A stretch of 51,852 bases of DNA from CALFXN01 sp937957815 (GTDB taxonomy: Bacteria; Synergistota; Synergistia; Synergistales; Aminobacteriaceae). The position numbers were made by a program, and so were the translations under genes. The stretch lies in assembly GCA_036788195.1 (NCBI GenBank), contig DAIQNX010000020.1, forward strand, positions 1-51,852, written 5' to 3'. A model generated the notes under the pieces. That model saw only the letters and a list, made by a program, of their open reading frames with translations, made no database searches and had not been told where the DNA came from. How positions within the stretch are numbered: position 1 is the stretch's first letter; each line of letters begins with the position of its first letter. This document shows, in pieces, positions 46,843-51,852 of the stretch.

Positions 46843-48846
46843 ATGGAACGGACGGCGGCATTCGTCCGCGGAGCGAAGTCCGTTTTTTTCATGATTGAAT
46901 TGCGGCGCGTTCTCGCAGTGTCGTTTTTCCTGTTTCTCTGCCTGTTCGCGACATCCCGGATCGCAACCGGAATGCCGCGTCGTGTCGTCTACGGCATGGT
47001 GGAACTCCGGCCGCTGTTTTTTCGCGACGAACTGGGAGCCTTTCGTGGGTTCTTCGTCGATCTTCTTCAGGCCGTAGCCGGGGAAGAAGGCTGGGATCTC
47101 GCTTTCGTTTCCGCTCCGGGCGAGAGGCTCGTCTCCCGCCTGGCTTCGGGAGAGATCGATCTCGCGAGCATGACTCCGACGCCGCGCCTGACGGCCCTGT
47201 TCGACTTTTCGAAGATCGCCCACTACGGTACGTGGTTCACGATTTTCATGCACCCAGGGGAATCGTTTCTCGACATTCTCGACCTTCGAGGCCGGACGAT
47301 CGCGGCCCAGAGGGGCTTCATCGGAATATCCGAACTCCGGAAGATTGCGGAACAGCTGAAGATGGACGTCCCGGTCCTCGACTTCGCGACGATCGGGGAG
47401 GCCTTCGACGCAGTCTCGAAGGGACACGCCCACGGCGTCCTCGCCGAATACGCCATCAACCTTCCCCTGGCCCGGAAGCACCATCTTCTCCGAACGCCGC
47501 TCGTCTTTTCGCCGAGCCGGGTCTTCTTCGCCACGACGAAGGGACGGAACCCGGACCTTCTCGCGGCGCTCGACCGACGCCTTTCCGACATGATCGGCGA
47601 CGCGAAATCCCCCTATTACACGTTCCAGCGGCGCTGGCTCTACGACGAGGATCTCACCTTCATCCCGAACTGGACATACTGGGCCTTCGGCATCGGACTT
47701 CTGGTCCTGCTCGTGTTCACCTGCGGCATCATCCGCATCGCCCGCACGAGCGCGGCCCTGCGGTCCAGGCAGCGGGAACTTTCGCGCCTGCTCGGACACG
47801 AAACCGCAGTCTCCGAAATCGCGCGCATCCTGCTGAGCCACCGCGGCGCCGAAGACGTTCTCTCGCGGACGTGCGTTCGTCTTCGAGAGGCATCGGGCAG
47901 TCCGTGGTGCGCCATCGTCCGCATCGTCGCTCGCGAAGGCGGAAAAACGGCAAACGATTCGGCGGGCGGTCAGTGCCTCCACGTCATCGCCGAGTCCCGC
48001 GACGTCCCTCCGCACGCGAGCGCGGAATCCCCGACGCCGGCCCGCCTTCCCGTAGGACGTTCCCTTCTTCCGTTCATCGACTCCCTGAAGGAAGGAAAGA
48101 ACGTCCTCCTCGGAAGGGACGCGATCCTGAACGCGCTGCCCGATGTCTCGCCGGGAAACGCTCACACATTTCTGTTCCTTCCGGTGTCCGAAGGGCGAAC
48201 CATTTGGGGGACGCTCGGCGTCGCCTCCGTACAGCCGGACTTCGCCTGGGACGAAGAGACGCTCCGTCTCTTGCGGACGACCGCCGACATGGCCGGTGCC
48301 TTCCTTCGGATCCGCTCGGTCGAATCGGAACTCAGAAAAACGAGCGAAGTCGATCCCCTGACGGGGATCATGAACCGGCACGCGTTTCTCGAAACGCTCC
48401 GGCGCGAGATCTCCCGGAGCCTCCGCCACGGATACCCGCTGGTCCTCGCGATCGCCGACCTCGATCACTTCAAGGAAATCAACGACACGTTCGGCCACGA
48501 TACCGGCGACCTCGTCCTCATGGACGTCGCGCAGGCGATCCGGGAGGAGCTCAGAGCGGAGGACCGCGTCGGACGCCTCGACGGCGAGGAGTTCGGGATC
48601 CTGATGCCCGAGAGCTTCCGGGAAGACGCCCAAGCGGCGCTCGAACGCATCCGCCTTCGGATCGAGTCCCTGAGCCGGGCGGGCGGTTTCGTCGGGAATC
48701 AGCGAAGCGTCGCCTCGCCGAAGATCAGCATCGGATTCACCCTCTTCAGGGGACGCGACGACTCCTCGCAATCGCTGTACCGACGGGCGGATCAGGCGCT
48801 GTATCGGGCGAAGGCGGCGGGGGGCAACGGGATCCTCGGGGACTGA
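46843..48846 (+). CDS. Diguanylate cyclase with periplasmic solute-binding sensor, GAF and GGDEF domains
   Basis: A 667-residue membrane sensor. Signal/TM segment at about 20-42, then a family 3 solute-binding (PBPb-like) domain, about 47-270, with RVVYGMVELRPLFFRDELGA, FRGFFVDLLQAVAGEEGWD and LASGEIDLASMTPTPRL. A TM helix follows at about 279-299 (WAFGIGLLVLLVFTCGIIRI), a GAF-like domain to about 490, and a GGDEF domain: VDPLTGIMNRHAFLETLRRE, ADLDHFKEINDTFGHDTGD, and the active-site loop RLDGEEF (578-584), where the first Gly of GG(D/E)EF is Asp. Key Glu residues remain, so activity is possible but not certain. ATG 46843 lacks a good ribosome binding site; ATG 46891 is an alternative. It runs convergent with the HD-GYP gene, only 31 bases apart. 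Confidence 0.87.
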   Translation: MERTAAFVRGAKSVFFMIELRRVLAVSFFLFLCLFATSRIATGMPRRVVYGMVELRPLFFRDELGAFRGFFVDLLQAVAGEEGWDLAFVSAPGERLVSRLASGEIDLASMTPTPRLTALFDFSKIAHYGTWFTIFMHPGESFLDILDLRGRTIAAQRGFIGISELRKIAEQLKMDVPVLDFATIGEAFDAVSKGHAHGVLAEYAINLPLARKHHLLRTPLVFSPSRVFFATTKGRNPDLLAALDRRLSDMIGDAKSPYYTFQRRWLYDEDLTFIPNWTYWAFGIGLLVLLVFTCGIIRIARTSAALRSRQRELSRLLGHETAVSEIARILLSHRGAEDVLSRTCVRLREASGSPWCAIVRIVAREGGKTANDSAGGQCLHVIAESRDVPPHASAESPTPARLPVGRSLLPFIDSLKEGKNVLLGRDAILNALPDVSPGNAHTFLFLPVSEGRTIWGTLGVASVQPDFAWDEETLRLLRTTADMAGAFLRIRSVESELRKTSEVDPLTGIMNRHAFLETLRREISRSLRHGYPLVLAIADLDHFKEINDTFGHDTGDLVLMDVAQAIREELRAEDRVGRLDGEEFGILMPESFREDAQAALERIRLRIESLSRAGGFVGNQRSVASPKISIGFTLFRGRDDSSQSLYRRADQALYRAKAAGGNGILGD

Positions 48847-48877
48847 ACGCGTCCCGTCGGACGCCGGGGAGGGGGAA

Positions 48878-50470
48878 CTATACGCCCGGTCCGCGGAGGA
48901 TGTCGAGAACTTCCAGAAAAACGGGAACGAGATCCGGGTCGAACTGGCTTCCGGCGCACCGGACCAGTTCTTCGCGGGCCCGCGCTTCGCCGAACGGGGG
49001 TTTGTACGGTCTCTCGCTCCGCATGGCGTCGTAGGCGTCCGCGATCGAGACGATGCGGGCCGCAAGCGGAATGGCCCGACCGGAGAGTCCGAGGGGATAT
49101 CCCGTTCCGTCCCACCGTTCGTGATGTCCCCGGATTCCGTCCGCCGCCGACGCGATATCCGGCGACGAGGCGCGCGCGATCCTGAAGCCCACGTCCGGAT
49201 GTCTCCGGATCACCCGCCATTCCTCTTCCGACAGGGGCCCCGACTTCGAGAGAATACTCAGGGGGACCGATATCTTTCCGATGTCGTGGAGTCGTGCGAC
49301 GAGATCCAGAATTTCGAGCCCCGCGTCGTCGAGCCGAAGCGCCTTCCCGATTCCGGCGCAGAGCGCGCGCAATCTGTCGGCATGTCCCTTCGTCTCCCGC
49401 GACGTCTCTTCCATCATCGTCTCGATCGTCTGCAGCAGAGCGTTGTGCATCGATCCCCGCCTGCCGCGCTTCTGTCTGAGCATACGCTCTTCCGCGATCT
49501 GAAGCAGCTCGCTCATCGGGCGTTCTCCCGTCGTCCGCGAAGCGCATCCCGTCGAAAAGCCGTACGGAATCCCTTCCGTCGGACACCCGGCAATCGCCGA
49601 GATGCGTTCGCTTATCCCCCTCACAAAGTCGGGACCGACGCCTGGCAGAAGCACGCAAAACTCGTCCTCTCCGATCCGGGCGATGACGTCCTTCGCACGA
49701 CACGCGCCGCGAAGGACATCCGCGATATGGCGGAGAACCGCATCTCCCCTGTCGGTCCCGAACACGTCGTTGATCGTCTGCAGTCCGTCGATATCGAGCG
49801 CGAGAAGACTTGCCGAAAGCGTTTCCGGCGAACCGTCCGCCTCGCGCAGGATCCCGTCGAATGACGCCCGCGTCCGGAGTCCCGTGAGCGCATCCGTCTC
49901 GTCCGTTCCGCATCTCCCGCCGGACGTTCCGTCATCCCACGCCAGAAAACACCGGTACTCCCCCGGTATTCGGGCGAAGATCCCGGTGTCGTTCCTGATC
50001 GACACCACGGACGATGTCCGCTTCCGGGAGTCGCGGCGAACGCGTACGGGCCTGCCCCCCGCGTTTCTCATCCATGCGGGCAGGGAGCGCGTATACGCGA
50101 TTTCCCCCGTGATCCGGCGCCATTCGGCGTTCCAGAACAGCGGGCGTCCCGTCATGTCCGCGACGCAGACGCCGACGGGAACGAACGACAACGGGTTCGT
50201 TTCCAGAGGGATGGACCACACGAGATCGCCGACGACCGATCGCGCCGTACAGTCGAAGGCATTCCCGTCCTGAAACGCGTGCACGTGGAAAAACGACGGA
50301 TCCTCGAGATACAGCGGGCATTCGGGACACGGGGTTTCCCTTCGCCGGAACACGCGATGGCACGCGCGACCGGCGAGGTATCGGACATCGGACGGTCCGT
50401 CGTCAAGAAAACAGGACGCGCTCCAGATCACGCACCTCGGCCCCACGAGGCATTCGTATTCTTCGCGCAT
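48878..50470 (-). CDS. PAS/GGDEF/HD-GYP protein (c-di-GMP turnover)
   Basis: A 530-residue protein without membrane segments. The N-terminal PAS-like sensor has Cys37 and CPECPL (Cys48, Cys51), the CxxCP motif found in a group of bacterial sensor domains, followed by a second PAS-like stretch (VPVGVCVADMTGRPLFWNAE). A GGDEF domain (about 175-335) has TDALTGLRTRASFD, ALDIDGLQTINDVFG and ARIGEDEF. A complete HD-GYP domain follows (about 340-525): LVARLHDIGKISVP, RHPDVGFRIA, GHHERWDGTGYP and ADAYDAMRSERPY. It can therefore both make and degrade c-di-GMP. I chose ATG 50470, which overlaps the stop of the small upstream ORF (TGATG); the longer open frame to 50641 lies within that ORF. Confidence 0.87.
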   Translation of the reverse strand: MREEYECLVGPRCVIWSASCFLDDGPSDVRYLAGRACHRVFRRRETPCPECPLYLEDPSFFHVHAFQDGNAFDCTARSVVGDLVWSIPLETNPLSFVPVGVCVADMTGRPLFWNAEWRRITGEIAYTRSLPAWMRNAGGRPVRVRRDSRKRTSSVVSIRNDTGIFARIPGEYRCFLAWDDGTSGGRCGTDETDALTGLRTRASFDGILREADGSPETLSASLLALDIDGLQTINDVFGTDRGDAVLRHIADVLRGACRAKDVIARIGEDEFCVLLPGVGPDFVRGISERISAIAGCPTEGIPYGFSTGCASRTTGERPMSELLQIAEERMLRQKRGRRGSMHNALLQTIETMMEETSRETKGHADRLRALCAGIGKALRLDDAGLEILDLVARLHDIGKISVPLSILSKSGPLSEEEWRVIRRHPDVGFRIARASSPDIASAADGIRGHHERWDGTGYPLGLSGRAIPLAARIVSIADAYDAMRSERPYKPPFGEARAREELVRCAGSQFDPDLVPVFLEVLDILRGPGV

Positions 50471-50712
50471 CACCGAACCGGCGTTTCCGGGCCCTTCCCG
50501 CACGGCTGGCTCTCCTCCTCCCGAACGACGAAGAATTCCCCGGCACCCGGGGGCATTCCGGCCGATGCCGATCCATCGTTCCCCATCCCCTCTTTCAGGT
50601 GCTCGTATACGGCGACAGGACGTCCGGCCGAAGCGCCGCATCGGAGAAATTGCCCCGTCATGAAGGCAACCGTCGGATCCGGTTCGGCGAGAAGGACGAG
50701 AGGCCTTCCCAT
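50470..50712 (-). CDS. Small ORF coupled to the HD-GYP gene, possible truncated receiver-like protein
   Basis: An 80-residue frame starting MGRPLVLLAEPDPTVAFMTG, resembling the first strand and acidic pair of a response-regulator receiver domain (VLLAEPDPT), but no phosphoacceptor region follows; the rest is Gly/Pro-rich. It ends with TGATG overlapping the HD-GYP start, so it could serve mainly for translational coupling. The ribosome binding site is weak. It may be a degenerate leftover of a longer receiver domain once fused to or placed before the HD-GYP protein. Confidence 0.4.
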   Translation of the reverse strand: MGRPLVLLAEPDPTVAFMTGQFLRCGASAGRPVAVYEHLKEGMGNDGSASAGMPPGAGEFFVVREEESQPCGKGPETPVR

Positions 50713-50880
50713 GCGTACGCGCCGTATGTGTCAGGAGACAGACCGATACGAAACCTCCCTCCGGTTCGAGCGGCGGGAGAGCGCCCGGCTGCGTGGGAAA
50801 AAGAGCGACATTGGGAAAACCATGTGAAGAATATGCGACGGCATCTCCTTCATCGGGGCGCGCGGACAGCGGATAACGAA

Positions 50881-50917
50881 AGTGCGGAACGCTCCGGGCA
50901 ACGAAGCGTTCCGCACT
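50881..50917 (-). terminator. Terminator of the chemotaxis receptor gene
   Basis: AGTGCGGAACGCT (50881-50893) pairs with AGCGTTCCGCACT (50905-50917), a perfect 13-bp stem with an 11-base loop, ten bases past the stop at 50927. Downstream on the minus strand reads TTCGTTATCC, a short T-poor tail. Confidence 0.75.
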
Positions 50918-50926
50918 GTGGCCTAT

Positions 50927-51852
50927 TTATTTCTTCGGCACGAGTCCGTTCGGGACCGCGTCGCCGAGGACGAAGCGTCCGACGAGCTTCTGCAACTTCT
51001 CGGCCGTCGCGGCCATGTCCTGCGCCTCCGTCGCGATCCCCTCGGCAGCCTTCGTCGTCTCGACGGACGCGGATCTGATCGAATCGACCGACTCGACGAT
51101 CTCTCCCGCCGAAGCCGTCACGCTCTGGATCGCGCTCGACATCTCCTCGCTCGAGGCCGCCTGCTCTTCCGATACGGCCGCGATGCTCTGGACGGCGTCG
51201 GCGACGCGCGCTATTTCCGAAACAGCCCCTTTGAGCTTCTCCTGCGTCCCGGCCGCCCGCTTCATGGTCTCGTTGAGGATCCTGCCCGTGTTCTCCGTCG
51301 CGGAAATCGAGTCGCCGGAGTGCCTCTGGAGTCCGTCGATCAGCTTGTTGACCTCGTTCGCCGCCCGCGCCGATTCCTCCGCGAGCTTCCTGACCTCCTC
51401 GGCCACCACCGCGAAGCCCCGTCCCGCCTCTCCGGCCCTCGCCGCCTCGATCGCCGCGTTCAGCGCCAGAAGGTTCGTCTGGTCCGCGATCGACGTTATC
51501 GTCGTCACGAATCCCGAGATGTCCTCGACCGACTTCGCGAGCGCCTTGATCCGTTCGATGCTCTTTTCCGATTCGTCTTCCGCGTTCCCGATGTCGTCGA
51601 TGACGCCGTGGACTTCGTCGACCGAGCTGCTCGCCGCTTCGGATGCCCTCGTCGCGCCTTCTGCCCCGTCGCCGGTCGCCTTCGCCGCCGACTGGGCGCC
51701 CGACGCGATTTCCTCGATCGACGCGTTCGATTCCTCCAGCGCGGCGGAACTGTGCTCCATCATCCCGCGAACCTTCTCGATCGATCCCGAGACCTCCTCC
51801 ATCAGGGAGAGCGTCTCCTCCGAAAGCGACGCGAGGGTTTCGGCGCGCCTGG
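50927..51852 (-). CDS. Methyl-accepting chemotaxis protein, C-terminal part (cut by window edge)
   Basis: About 308 residues are visible and the frame is open at the window end. The conserved signalling hairpin is present: ISGFVTTITSIADQTNLLAL, NAAIEAARAGEAGRGFAVVA, EEVRKLAEESARAANEV. Flanking Glu/Gln/Ala-rich coiled-coil helices (SSVDEVHGVIDDIG, AAVSEEQAASSEEMSSAIQS) are the methylation helices. It ends in RFVLGDAVPNGLVPKK with no CheR-binding pentapeptide. The sensory and membrane regions lie beyond the edge, so the ligand is unknown. It would signal through CheW and CheA to the flagellar motor. Confidence 0.93.
   Translation of the reverse strand, partial: RRAETLASLSEETLSLMEEVSGSIEKVRGMMEHSSAALEESNASIEEIASGAQSAAKATGDGAEGATRASEAASSSVDEVHGVIDDIGNAEDESEKSIERIKALAKSVEDISGFVTTITSIADQTNLLALNAAIEAARAGEAGRGFAVVAEEVRKLAEESARAANEVNKLIDGLQRHSGDSISATENTGRILNETMKRAAGTQEKLKGAVSEIARVADAVQSIAAVSEEQAASSEEMSSAIQSVTASAGEIVESVDSIRSASVETTKAAEGIATEAQDMAATAEKLQKLVGRFVLGDAVPNGLVPKK

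Overview
The window is GC-rich bacterial DNA, densely coding, with no rRNA or tRNA gene that I could see. The gene content suggests a fermentative, probably anaerobic, Gram-negative-type bacterium: three tripartite carboxylate uptake systems (two TRAP, one TTT), two citrate-lyase-type enzymes, orphan lyases and c-di-GMP signalling. Synergistota would fit this mix and GC content, but that placement is an inference from gene content only. A 100-N assembly gap lies at 32550-32649.

Left part (1-10.35 kb): a partial FkbM methyltransferase, a FIST protein plus aldehyde dehydrogenase pair divergent from an HxlR regulator, a minus-strand run of four poorly characterised genes (three membrane proteins and a DUF1848 protein), a RidA-like protein divergent from a KDPG/KDPGal-type aldolase, an internally deleted galactonate dehydratase remnant, a membrane zinc-ribbon protein and a membrane-anchored alpha/beta hydrolase.

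10.3-16.1 kb is one minus-strand operon: cupin, GntR/FCD regulator, DUF2848 protein, nitrilase-family amidohydrolase and a DctPQM TRAP transporter, with a double operator-like palindrome in front. An ABC-F ATPase follows upstream. 18.1-20.75 kb is a foreign island: a decayed IS3-family element followed by an AT-rich adenine methyltransferase and HNH endonuclease, a likely type II restriction-modification system.

20.8-46.6 kb is the most interesting part. Two complete citDEF lyase cores are present. Locus A (minus: GntR, metallo-beta-lactamase-fold protein, TctCBA transporter, citE, citF, AbrB-type permease; divergent plus strand: aconitase, citC, citD) looks built to import a tricarboxylate, isomerise it and cleave it. 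Locus B (minus: PEP-mutase/isocitrate-lyase family protein, beta-hydroxyacid dehydrogenase, RraA-type aldolase, TAXI-TRAP transporter, citD, citE, citF; divergent plus strand: IclR regulator, citX, citG) has its own transporter and regulator. citC occurs only in locus A, citX and citG only in locus B, so within this window both lyases would have to share one maturation pathway. Each divergent promoter region carries a clear palindromic operator candidate. An exported MEMO-family protein and a DUF3160 protein separate the loci.

The right end (46.8-51.85 kb) carries c-di-GMP turnover and chemotaxis genes: a GGDEF protein with a solute-binding sensor domain, a convergent GGDEF/HD-GYP protein preceded by a small coupled ORF, and the C-terminal part of a methyl-accepting chemotaxis protein cut by the window edge.
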